This document shows, one piece after another, positions 1 through 12,720 of a DNA stretch of 64,000 nt (positions within the stretch are counted from its first letter, which is position 1; every line of letters starts with the position of its first letter). The DNA is taken from contig NC_066314.1 in NCBI RefSeq assembly GCF_022539315.1, positions 52,141,180 through 52,205,179 of the forward strand, given 5' to 3'. A model generated the notes under the pieces. The model ran no database searches. It was not told the DNA's origin and saw nothing but the letters and a program-made list of their open reading frames with translations. A program made the translations under genes and the position numbers. Origin of the DNA: Serinus canaria. Lineage: Eukaryota > Chordata > Aves > Passeriformes > Fringillidae.

Positions 1-1134
1 GTCAGGACTGAGTGCTCTCAGCACTGGTCACTCAAGCAAATGGTTACCAAAACAGGCAAATATCTGCAAAGTGTTTCAGGGAATTGGCATCTTACAGCAA
101 TAATAGAGGTTTCAGAGGGCAGACGAACTTTAGGCCACCAGAGCTCGCTAGTCGACATGGTCCCCCCATGGTCTGCAAAGGGCTCCCAAGAGCCTCTACC
201 TGTCTAGTTTCAGATTTAGAGCCCAAAAACTGCTGCACAAGCTGCTGCATCTGCCAGCTGCACTCAGTAATCTTGCCCAGGCACCTGGGGCTCCAAAGAA
301 CAGCAAAGGGGTGAGACCAAGACTGCAGACCCATTAATGAGAGCTTCAGTCACCCAGGGATGCTCAGATGTCAGACAGGCACCTGGACACACATGCTTGT
401 TTCTGCACAAATCTGCTTGAATGCAAAACCTGGCTGTTTTCTCCCCACAACAAGAAAATTTGAAGCAGTCACATCAGCTACAGGGAAGGATGGAAAGAAA
501 ACCTCAGACAGCAACACCCATCCTAGCTGAACAAAATCTCTCAGAAAGTTACCTGCCTGGGAAAGGCATGTTCTGCATGTAACACATGTCAGAAACCTGG
601 TTTTGCCAAAGAACAAGGACAGTGATTCTGGCATAAGCTCAGACATTTCTCCTTTCCAAGGGCACCTGCTTGGGAAGCAGGGCCTGATTGGTAATATAAG
701 AGAGAGAAAACAGGAGGAAAAGTGAGAAAAAACACACCCCCACAATACTTGCAGGTATAGAGACAAAGCACAATTATGCAAACACACACTTTCATTATTT
801 CATACCCTTAAAATAGGAAAAGGCTATATTCAAAAAAATAACTTCCTTTTAAAAATTTGAAACATTATTTATTGTGTTGGTTTTTTTTTTCTGGATTTCA
901 AGGATGCTCTTTAGATGTTCCAGGACTGTAAAAGAGTCTTTGACTTTTCTATCTCTTCCTGTCTTTGCTTTCCACAGCTGGAAGAAAAATCTAAGGGCCT
1001 TAAATGAGTTTAAATATGAAAGTCAAAAACTGGCTTTGAAAATAAGCTGTGAAGGAACATTCTGTATTTGAACTCCACAGAGAAAATTAAAATAATGGAA
1101 AATGTAGAGCTGAAACTGTAATACATCAAATTTT

Positions 1135-1174
<40 letters not shown>

Positions 1175-4100
1175 TCAATCAGAGGACTCAATGTCTTACA
1201 GTTTTCAATGGGACTTTTGTTTGTGTAAAGATGGAAGAACAGAGCTCTGTTTCACCATGGCTGTGTGCTTTGTCTGCTATCTCCAGTCCCCAAATTTTTA
1301 TTCCAAACTATGGTAGGACACCCGTCTCTCAGAGCAGCTGAGCTCATGTAGAGCGAGAGTGTTCTGCTTTGTGTGGCAACACAAAGGAGAACACTCAACA
1401 TCAAAATCCCAGCTCTGCTGAAATTAGTGGCAAAACTGCTCTGAGAGAGTTTGCTTCCCAGTGCCAGGCACACACCCTGCCACTCCATGGGGACCCTGCC
1501 TGTAAGATTAGTGCTTGTGTTCCCAGGGACTATGCCTTGGAAGGTTTCCTCACCTAGGGATGAGACTGCTCTTGCCACAGCCTGAGTGCCTTTGGGCTCG
1601 TTTCCATCACCTGTCAGCCCACAGAACCAGGCTGGAGGGAGCAGGGCTGAAGCTGAGTGGACACAGTCAGGTGGCATCCTCCAGTGACTGCTTTTTCCTC
1701 CTCACAACTTGTCTGCTGACAGCTGCATTGAAGGTCTCTGTGGCAGGTTTGTCATCCACAAGCACACCAAGGTGACTCTTTCCTAGCAAAATCTGGTGAA
1801 CACCAGCCTCCACGTTCCCTGTCCTTCAGCACAAAGTACAATATCCCACAGCACAGCAGCACTCCCCTACAAAAACCCCTAACTCAGCTACCTCTGTCCA
1901 CTGAGTTTTAAAATATCACTACATCACTACAACATCTGAGCACAAGACTAGACATGGTGTCTGCTGCAGACCCAGTACAGTGCTCTCCTTTGGGGTCAAG
2001 GAAAATAATTTATAGGCAATAAAAGACTAGACAAAAATTAAGGGAACAGGTAACGTTTTCTAATAACTCACAAGCAGAGGAAGGCATACCGGCCACTTTT
2101 ACTATTGTGGTTTGTAGGAGCAATGAGGAGGATGGCTGGAAAGAGTCTATTTTAACAACAGTACTCACCAGCCAGAGGAAAAAACTGTTGAAGCTTCAGT
2201 CAGCATCTCACTGCTTCCTCTGTTCCATGCGCAGGGCTCCAGTGGACACAGCAGAAACTGTGGCATTACAAAATATTTTTTTTCTCCTTGGTTTTTCTCC
2301 AGAATCTCTCCAGCCTCAAAGAAACCTCTCACCTCCATGCTATGACTTTGCCTCCGGGAACAAACAAACACAGTGCCCTCCTCCAAGGACCATTGTGGAC
2401 TCCCCTGCTCACCAGGACTGCGTGGATGCCAAGTGCCTAATTGCAGTATTTTTGCTCTTTTGAAAGGCAGTTCTTGTTCTACCTGGACTAACTTTCAGAG
2501 AAAGTGAGGGACCTGCTTTCTGACCTTGTCTGTATCTCCTCTAATCATAGACAGACCATGGCAGTGCCTTTTGCTTTTGATTAAAAGAACCTTGGGTATC
2601 CATTAAAGGGCACTGACCCAGCTTTTGTCATCTCACCCCAGTGGTAAAGCTCTCTTTTGGGAAGCAGCATACCTCAGTGGAGCTATTACATCACCCCTGC
2701 AGCCTTGCATCACCAGAGACTATAATTCTCCAGAATAAAAGCTAAATGATGGAGTGAGACAGAGTGGGTGTCTGTGTACATAAACATTAGAATTTGTTTA
2801 CTAATGCAAACAGCTCTCAGGGTAAGAGGAAAAGAGCAGAAATATTCAGTTAAACATTTATCTCAGTTAAACATTTATGCAGGATTTACATATGATGACA
2901 TACACAGAGATGGTGTTTGCGTGGCTGACACTATTGGCAGTGTTGCATTTTTTAGGGATGCTTTCCCAGAGCATTTTTCTTGCCAGGAGAATTTTTAGTG
3001 AAATTGTGCAAGTATAACAAATCCATCATTCATATACAGAGCTGTGCAATTTTTTTTTTTCTTCCAAAGAACAGCTTGTTCCTGTATTTACAAGATATTA
3101 ATATAGGAAGTCCTATTCCTGACACTTGGATACAGCTTCTTGGTTTCCCACATGGGTTCAGATCTCTGCTGATGTCACCCAGTGAAGTCAGAACATAAAA
3201 TTGGAGAGAAGTTAGCAGGTTAAGATCCTTTTCTTTAGACAACAAAAATGCTTCTTCTATGCACATGTTCCCCTAGAAAGGTAATGCCCAAAGCCAAGGA
3301 CCCAAGGACTCCCTTAGAGCACTTAACTGCTGCTATTACAGCACTGTGCTAAGGGTGGAGAATAGAAACCTTAAAATATCAGAAGATATGGAAAAAAAAA
3401 CCAACTCCAAGAAAGCTTGAATTTTACTTTTCTCAATCCAAAAGGCATCTCCTCTTTACTAACTCACATTTTCTTTACATTAAGGTGTTCTGATAGGATA
3501 TTTCGCACAAACAGACCCTGGGGTAGGAGACTTCAAGAAAGTTAGGTCCCATGTCAGTCATGTACTTGAGGATTATACATTCCAGGTGTGCATTTAACTT
3601 CTCATCAGCTATGCAAGACACCTGCAGAACTGAACTTACAGCTCTGAACAACAGGGGCTGATTCTGCTGCAGCATAACCAACTTCTGGTCTCTCAAATTT
3701 ATGAAACAAGGATTCCATAAAAGCATTGGTATGGTAAGTTTACTATGACAATGTGACACCTTTATGTACCTTCTCATGCCTGAGTCCTAAGGGTCTCCTT
3801 TTTCCTTCTCATCCACAGGCAGAGGGAGAAACTTCTTACCTCTTTTCTTTCTGACAAGGCCAACTGAAATGCAGCAGGGCTCTCATGAGTCCAAGAGCTG
3901 CAGCTGTAAAAAAAAAATGCACAAGCAATTGAGTGCACACATTGAAACCATGAGGTCATTGTGCCATTTTTTCTGGTCCAACTGCAATTAATTGGAACAT
4001 TGCTACTGTTTTCCAAGGCCAGCAGGACTACCTTTTCCTGCCTGCTGGGATCTGTGGCAGGTGAGTTTTAGTGGGATGAATTCCAATTTAATTAACAGAA

Positions 4101-5629
4101 AACAATTTTCTTAAAGAGAAAAAAAAAATAAGCCTAAACAACAAACTGTTCCTACAGTTCTCTCAAAATGAATATATACATCATATAGAAAACAAAAAGG
4201 TAGTACAAAGAAACTTGGCTTCCTTCCACTCCTAGGAGATGCCAGAAACCCATTTGATATTATTTTTAGAATACCATTTATACTAGCACTGGATACCTTG
4301 GTTGGAGGACACTATGATGGATGGATTTTCTTTCTCTCATTGAAAAGCATCCATTTCCTTTCTTAGGCCACAAACATAAGTATAGAAATAGATCATTTTG
4401 AATTGGTCTGTTTATGATTATTTATTTAATGGCTAACCACAGTGTCTTGAACTACTAATACATAATTTAAATGTCTCACAAATACAGCACTTGGTTTTCA
4501 ATTCATTCTCAGTACATATTCAATAAAACGAGCATGTGAAAATAATAAAGGAAGTGAGGCCTCAGTTATCAATTCTGACAGGGTTCACAGTCCTTCTAAA
4601 TGTGTCTTTAAGTCATTTTAGCTTGCATTTGAACATAATTATCATGACAGGCATGGCTTAAACTGAGCCAACAGAACTTTAAAATAAATACTGAAAGCTA
4701 CTTCTGCTTGCTCAATGTTGATGCAAGGTCTGAGTCCCAACCTGGCAAACATCCCCATTTCCCTCAATAACCCTAGTCCTGGCGTGGCCTGGCAGGCTGA
4801 GGATTCTTAGTTAGCCATGGTGAGGGTCTGCAGGAAATAAACACCCAGCCTTGAAATTCAGATTTTGTCATGCCTCCACTTCTTCCAAAGGCAGTCTGGA
4901 TTTGGGGCCTATTTGCCCTCTGCACAGGGGTGAACATTCCTGCTGTGCCCCACCCCCGGAGGAACAGGACAATTTTTCAGGCTTTCTGCTGAAGTCCCAC
5001 AGTCCCATCTGTGTAGCCTGTCCTGCAGTTTCAGTACTTATGCTAAAACTCTGCACGTGAAAACATTGCAGTGCACATTTCACACTTACACTCATTTAGA
5101 CTTTACCAGGGGATCCATTTTGTAGTGCAATGAAAAGTTACTCTAGCATGCAGCAGTTTAAGAAAGAATGTGCCTTTAACATTCAGGTACTGTATCATGC
5201 TGCAGGAAGTCAGATCTTCAATGAAATCTAGTCTGCTTTAATTAATTATTGATGACATTTTTGCATTGGAAAGAAAAAAATCCCAAAGACACTCTTCCTA
5301 ATGATCTGAAAGACTCAAACAAATGGAACAGATTCAAACTTTTCCTGTGTTTGTTAACTATTGGTAAAAGGTCAGTACTGAGCAGAACTAGTCATATGCA
5401 AATGTAAGGATGCTGATAGAGAGAGTTTAAACTACATCTGGTTCAACTTCTTGGAAACAACATTTGATGCTGAACAGCCAAAAAACCTGTGTGTACTGAC
5501 AGTTCAAGGTTTTGCATATCTTCCATAGGCATTGCAATGTATGTTAACATACAAGAAGTAGTGGAAATTGTGCAGGCACTTAAATGACAGAAAGATAAAG
5601 ATTTGGGGTCAGATCTTGAGTTGGGAGAA
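1..5629. other. Intergenic flank, no gene recognised
   Basis: AT-rich non-coding DNA. The only clear structure is the TA microsatellite at 1141-1171. Short open frames here have no recognisable domains and overlap on both strands. Confidence 0.7.
1141..1171. repeat. (TA)n microsatellite
   Basis: About 15 uninterrupted TA units. Confidence 0.98.
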
Positions 5630-5860
5630 GTAGTTTAAAAAGTACAGTTCATTAGTCTGACCTCTATCATGTACAAATTTTTCAAACACATAGTGGAGAA
5701 AATAATAATCAAGATGCAGAAACAAAAGGAGGTCAAAAGGCAATGTGATTTTAGGAAAGACAGATCACATTAGACTAAACTTGTATGGACAGGTGCTTAT
5801 CTTGATCAGAGAAAAGTGGTAGATCTAATCTTTGGACTTTGCTTACATTTGACTTAAGAC
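5630..5860 (+). mobile_element. Old CR1-like reverse-transcriptase fragment
   Basis: A degenerate frame resembles the CR1 RT segment that normally reads SLTS..GK, QHGF..GRSC and VDVIYLDFSKAF. Here it gives SLTSIMYKFFKHIVEK, FRKDRSH, a stop, then RKVVDLIF. It is much older than the other copies. Confidence 0.55.
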
Positions 5861-8800
5861 TCATTTATCTGTGGAGCTGGAGAAGATGTGGGTTGTTTTT
5901 TGCTTGTGCTTTGGTGAGGTGTGTTTGTTTGGTTTTTTTTAAATTTAATGTCATTGCTCCAGTTCACTCCAACATGAGACCAGTCCTCCTTGAATTTCAA
6001 CAAATTTCACTGAGTTTGTAGGTTGGGACTCTGAGCACTGATAAAAACAGGGGGCTTTCTTCAATCAGAAGCTGTCATGGCTTCCTGTGGCTGACAGCAT
6101 AATTAGCAGGGTCTCAGCAGCACCTTGGGCTCAACATCACAAACCCGGGGAGCTGCTGGAAGATTCGCCTGGGTAAGAAGCAGAAGTCTGCTCCATTCGA
6201 TCTGTGGGAGAAGTTTCAGAGTCAAGGTGAGGGGATTCTAATTAACCAGCCAGGATGCACTGGGAGGGCATTTCCAAGCAATGAATATTTGATTAGAAGA
6301 GCTGAGAGGCAAAGGCAATCTATAAAATAAGACTGATGAGTCACTGACTGTCAGTCTGTGCCTTCCTGTGCATCAGACATTCTACTGGAAGTTCACAAAA
6401 TTAAAAATATTAATGGGTCAGATTTGGCCCTAGAAATTTTGAAAAAATTAAGTAGAGTTATTTCCACAAAATCTTTTTATCTTTCCAGCTACATTTAGCT
6501 AGTGGCAAGTACTGCTGTTCTCCACTGGTTTTAGTCCCATTGCTTCTTCCCAAGTTTAAATTCCCCTCTCAGACTGAATGCCTGTATTTGAGAATGGCTC
6601 ATTTTGCATCCATGAACATTTATAAAAATGACCTCCTAAAGAATGCCATTGCACACAATTCTCCCTAGCAGGACTACAAAAAAGGAACAGTCTTGTGTGA
6701 GAGACATTAGATACTGTCAGAGGGAGAGCATGTCAAAATGAAGAATGACATCAACGAATCAAACTAGCCAGAAGCACAGTCCATTCAAGGCTCTTTTTCC
6801 TTGCATTTCTATGTCAGGCTCATGCTTACTCCAACACATGAATGGTAGAAAGCAAAACAGAAAGCAGATTTAAATATATAAAATTATTCTGGTATATGAA
6901 AAGCAGTTAAAGTTGACATTGCTCAGTTGAGAAGTGAATACATCTCACTTTTATTTACCCTTGACTATAGCATTGAATGGGACAAAGCTGAGGAAAAAAA
7001 GCAGCAGTTTCCATTCACCAGAGATATCATTGGAAAGGACAGGAATCCATTCCAATAGCTGATAAGTTAAATGTCCAAAGATTATCATCATATTTTGACA
7101 CACCATGTTTTCTTTTAGGTTGGATGATTTCAGCCTGCCATTTTACACCTAAGAAATTATTCTGGGTGGAGATGCCTGGGCATCCACAGGTCGCTCCTCG
7201 AATGACTGATATGAGAACTAACAGGCTGTACTTTGGTTTTGTGGAGTTGGTAAGTCTGTTAAATGTAGTGATTTCCCACGTGATCATGGAAGGATTTCAG
7301 ATTAGAATCTGTGTCTATGCCTATGCCAGGGCAGGTAGGAGAGGTGTGTTTCACACTCCTCATCACCCTGCAAATACAGTTACAACGAATGAGTTAATCC
7401 AGTGACATCAAAATCCATTAGCATTTTATATTGACTTTAGTACAGACAGGATCAGACTCTCTATCACTTTGCTGCCTATAACCTACCTTACACAATAAAG
7501 AGTTAAAAAGAATAACTAAATCAGTGATGAAACTTCTCTGCCTCTGGAGGCTTGGGAACAAGCCTGTGGTGTGAAAAGCCAGCAGGATACGTTCTGCAGG
7601 AAAAGCTAAGCAGAATTGCTTTTCACTCAGTAAGCAGTAGAAAAGCAGCAGCTACTACACAGCCTCTCTCAAGCTGAGTGTACAATTGAATCAATTTTTT
7701 TCAGTCTTCCACTCTCACACAGGCAGTGGATGGAAAAGTTTATATTCCAGTCATGATATCTGATGGCTCAAAACCAAGGGCTGTTAAAGAAAAATAGAAA
7801 AAAAAAAACCCCAAACCAGAGGCATTTAAAAATTCATTGGGTGAGAGTGGGTACCTTGCCTTTGTGTAGGAAATGTTTCTACTAAAGTGACTTTAGCAAA
7901 ATTAATTAGGTCATCAGAAAGGTTTACAAGCTACATCCACTGAGATAGCAATTTTCTTGAAGCAGTCTCTTGAAATAGCTAGCTAAATTCTATAAAGAAA
8001 AATCACTTGCTGGGTATATCCCTGCAGATTAAATAGAGTGGGTAGAAGGAGAAGCACTTAAAAAATTCAAATTAGACTTCTTGAAAGCAGTGAATGAAGA
8101 AAAGTCCTCCCATGTCACATCCCCAACTTTAACCATGTGCAAAAGCACTGTTTAAGGCACTGAGAAGAAAGTCTGCCCTTTGAGCAGTTCAAGCTTTTAG
8201 AGAACAGGCTGTCCAGTGACAGCAGGGCTTGCCCTCTGGAGACAGGTAACCTGTGCCTCAACACGACTTCTGGCTCAATGCAGGGTAGATGAGGCTGTGG
8301 CACCCTTAGGCTGCTGCAGACTGCAGGAGACGATGTGGGACTCAGCTTACAGCCAGCTTGGTGTCTGTGAGCAAAAACCAAGGGATTTTTGTATCATTTA
8401 TTCTATATTATGTACAATTCATACTGGTGGTAAATTGTCTAGTTGCATGTCTGTTGGTGACTGAGGGGTTACAGCAGCAAGCCAGCAATGCCCCTAAACA
8501 CATGCTTAGATTTGTCTCTAGTAAATAGTACACATGTTCTGCTGCACCGCACATGCTGTTCTGCACTTTTCTGCAAACCCCTCTGCCAGTGAGTGAACTC
8601 ATTCTGCTAAGAACACTGCATTCAGAAGCAATGGTTAAGACTGGACTGCTCTTCCTCTGTGCTCTCAGATATAAGGACCAGATAGAGCCACTGGATGGTA
8701 GATAAGAGTATAGCAGAAAGTAAACACAATGCACAGGAGCAAAAGGGGTGGTACACCATCTTCAATGAGTGTGACAAAGGGACATCTTGGGGCCCCGTAT

Positions 8801-11800
8801 GGCAGCACTGCATGATGTCCTATGGCTTTACAAGGCATAAATATGCTTACCTTTTCTTATTTTGTCAAGCATGTCCCATTTTCAAAATTAACTTGCAGTG
8901 AAAGCCTTTTACAGTAGTTATGTAATTTTTGAGGATGTAGTCTGAGGACTCCATCATTTTTGAAAACTGAACTGATTTGCTCTTGAATATGTTTATGTAG
9001 AAAACTGGACAAAGGCCCCCGAGATGCAGGTTAGTGCCTTATGTGGGCACAAGCACAGGGATCCTGCTTCAATTCAGAAAAGTGCTGCCATTCTGAAGGT
9101 GGACCTTTGCAGTTTGAAGCATGTCTGGTTTGTCTACAAAGAGCAAAATGTGTAATTCTTTAATGCCTGCAGAGTAGTCAGCAGACCCTAGTGTTCCACA
9201 GCAGCTGACAGCTCATCTCAGGGAGCAAGCAACTTCAGTGATACCAATGCTTGACTTATTTCCAAAGGAAAAAAACCCTATTTTATAAAACACCGATGAA
9301 AAACAGACTTGGGCTCCTAAACTAACTCAGCCCAAAGATCAGGAAAAAACCCAGATGCCATGGATTGAAAACTCTGACAAAGCTGCTGCAGACCAAAGCA
9401 AAGGCAAATGAGCATTAAGTCATCAGTATTTCAGTGACTGGCTTTCTTGCATGGGGAGCAGCAGTAAAACGTCTGCCTTATACAGTGCCGTGCTGCATAA
9501 CATGGAAATACCTTCAGCACAATTGTCCAATGATTTGGTGATTTGTACTGTAGTGTGTAAGTGTAGGTACTTACACACTACAGTAAAATAAATACTGAGC
9601 AGTAAAAAGGGAAATCTGATGGCTTTTTTTATATTGCCCCTCTTCTGTGTACATATTCTTCCCTTTGGAATGTGCTGCCCCTGGTCAAGACTGGACTAGA
9701 GAGCCCATGTTACATGACATATATTTCCCTAGTCAAGTCCATGGGCAAGACACCAGGTCATTTCACAGCACCTGCCTCAGGTTCATGTGTGGCCATGTCT
9801 TCTCTTGATTGTTTGTCTGTGACACTTGTGAGCTAGATGTGCTCTGAACTTTCAGGAGAGGCCTTCATCTTGGTCATTTTGGCAGGGGGGGAAGGCAGCC
9901 CTCTACACTCCACACTTCTCTTTTGCAGGAGATGCAACTTCCTGAGGGAGCCTTTGCAGCCACCATGCACATCAGCTTTGCAGCTGGTCCCATACTCCCA
10001 TGAGAACAGCTTTGACACACCTGGGAGCAGAAAAGGATTTGTGTGGAAGCTCCTCTAAGACACCAGAACCCATGCTAGTCATAGCAGGGAGAAAGTAGCT
10101 CTAAAGAGCTGCCCTGTATTCAGGAGAGCTGTAAATCCTTCAAGTTCCACAGTGATATTAGGAAGAGCTGAAATCTGTGCAGGGACCCCAAGTACTTGCT
10201 TTACTTCTAGGCCCACAGATCCCCTGGAACTATCCTACCATATTAATTCTATCTAGATGGTATCCCCTGGATGTCCCCAAATGTGGCAGATTTCCTCAGG
10301 TGAGTTGGTACGTGGCCAGAAATACATTTCTTTGGTGCTGAAAACCACTGCATGCCAGGTGCCATCACTTCTTTCCACACATGTGGTTCACCCTATGGCA
10401 GAGCACAAGTACATTTAACACCAGCCATGATGATTCAACCCTTAGCTAAGGCATGTGGGCAAGGGCTTCTGCAGCAGCTGCTCCTGATAGTACTTACTGC
10501 TCCCTTAAGGACCAGGGCCTCTCCATGCCCAATGTCTTGGTTTGTGTTACCACCAGCAGTACAAACAAGGTGTCCCAGAAGACCAGGGATGCTGGGCAGC
10601 CTGAAGCCAGAGCACACAGTTTTCAGTTTGCCTGGCACTACCTTACACTACTTGGGAAGTTTTTTTCACTGTACCACAGAGCCTCACACTGGAACAGAAA
10701 GGAAAAAATTAAAAACAAGACCCATAGTTTTACAGCTACCATGGGGAGAAGGCATTTTGTGACCTGCTTTGGCACACTGACTCAAGGAGATGGAAGAAGA
10801 AAGGCAGAACTGTAGATAGGATTCAGTGCTAGTATCAGCTCTGGATCAGCTAATGGAGGGAAAACAATTCTCTGAGTAAGAAGACTGAGATGATTATAGG
10901 ATGTGGAGTGTGCAAAGGAGGTTGATAACTTGAGGATAGTAGGATGGAAGAGGAGAAAGAGGTACATACTAAACAGGACAGAGATCTGAAGATTTGAACA
11001 AAGTCTTTTAATTACAGAGCACAGAGAAAATGCAACACAGAGCTGCACTAAAAGAAACAATAAGCTCAGGAAACAGAGGCAGAAATTATCACAGGCTTGG
11101 CTGACATTCCTTGTGTACTGCTGGTACCACACAGACATGCTCCACAAACCTGTCATAAGGCAAGGTCTGCCTCAAGATCAAGTGCTGATCCAAGGGGAGC
11201 AGCAAGCTTTCTGTGGCTATCCCTCAATAACACTTTCCCCACATCTTGACATTTCTGCCTGCTGCAGCACAAAAGAGTTGCTCACCCTCCAGCCCTCCAG
11301 GGCAGAAAAGACTTTAGAGAAGAACTAACATTTCCCTGCAAGGCGAGAATAGGCACTGTGCTTGTGGATACTGGTGTTCTGACCATGCCCAGGCAGAAAC
11401 CTCTCAGTGCAGCGTGGTGGGTTGTGGAGGAGTCTGGGAGAAGAGATGAGACTGGTTCTGGTGTGGGGCCCTGGGCATGGGGCACTCTGGAGAGTCAGCC
11501 GCACCCTCAAGCAACGAGGTGCCGTTTAAACAACCACTGTTGCTCCTTCCAGATGCTGGGGGGGGGGGAAAGCCTTTGAGAAGAGAGTTAATTATAGGGA
11601 TTGCATTCCATTTCCTACAATTAAGGGAATCCATCTGTAGAGATTTCAATTAATGGAGATTGTATGGGGAGTTTCAGTTTGGCTGGAGGGTTTTACTGGA
11701 TGTATTCTGCCTCTCCTTGGTATTTTCTGTAGTTGTGCAGTCATTAGCTTTGGTGATTAAAGACAGGGAGACAGCAATAAATGAGGAATGGACAACACAA

Positions 11801-12282
11801 TGATTTTCATACATAGCAGATGGACATATTTGCTTCTTCCCCTGACTCCCACCATTTTTCCCTAATTAATACAACCACTAGCTACAAAAGTCTTCTTTTA
11901 TTAAAAAAAATAAAAGGGGGGGATGGTGCAATTCATGTGCATGAAGCCACTCTTTAAAAATTAAATGAGGATATTTTACGCCGTATAATATATCAGATAT
12001 AAACAGGCATAGGGTTTACAATTACAATTCTTATGTTAGTAAGAATTATCTAAAAAAATTCTTTTTCTATCTAAAGCATTTTCATTCCATTTTTTTTCTG
12101 TGTGCTACAATTAAAACTTAGCAACATTGCCATTGATCTGTCTGGTTTTTCCCAGCTTCCTTTAGACATAACCCTCTTCCTGGGATAGACTTCTTTTTTG
12201 TTTAACTTACAGTGTTTCTCCTAAATGCATCTCGAAATTGTTAGCATTCAGAAACACATAATCACGAGAAATGATTATATGC
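5861..12282. other. Intergenic flank, no gene recognised
   Basis: Non-coding AT-rich DNA, apart from the perfect hairpin at 9546-9585 and a poly-G run near 11559. A chance RRE match (TAATTAGGTCA) lies at 7903-7913. Confidence 0.65.
9546..9585. repeat. Perfect 17-bp inverted repeat
   Basis: Arms TACTGTAGTGTGTAAGT and ACTTACACACTACAGTA are separated by 6 bp. The pairing has no mismatch. Its function is unknown. Confidence 0.95.
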
Positions 12283-12720
12283 AGGTGCTTTTATTGAAGA
12301 GCTCTGGGCGTCAGGGGTACAGACCCAAATCTGACTCCGACATAGGTTCGGGATGGATATGCTTTTATATTCTATCATTATATAACTTTCATGTTAATTA
12401 TTAAACTTACATTGTTCTATAGTATACATAGATTTCAGCCAAGCATAGCCACCTTAGACTAGGAACATACAGTTTCTCGTTGTTCTTCTTATGATTATAC
12501 AATAATTATTTTAATTACTACTACTTACGCAGGTAAAACACAAGGCTTAACATTTCAGAGTTTATCTTAGCATTTTCCAGGGCACCACTATCAAAATGAG
12601 CAGTTCTTAGAAACAAAAAGTAACTTAAATCATGTATGTCACACTTAGCAGGTGCCTAAGGCACCACAATGCACTGAAGTTTGTGCAGCCATGAGCGTAT
12701 AACCAAAAGCTCAAACCACT
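12283..12720 (-). mobile_element. Probable LTR-type repeat, reverse orientation
   Basis: The minus strand contains AATAAA at 12290-12295. Next to it is a segment with GAGCTCTGGGCGTCAGGGGT on the plus strand that I associate with avian LTR sequences. No coding remnant is seen, and the borders are a guess. Confidence 0.4.

Noticed and set aside
7903..7913. Perfect RRE match TAATTAGGTCA
   Set aside because: An isolated 11-bp match in AT-rich DNA 13 kb past the CRY1 3' end is expected by chance. No supporting context, unlike the intron 1 pair.
10352..10815. Two overlapping plus-strand frames of 120-136 codons
   Set aside because: No similarity to any family I know, overlapping frames on both strands, no splice or promoter context.
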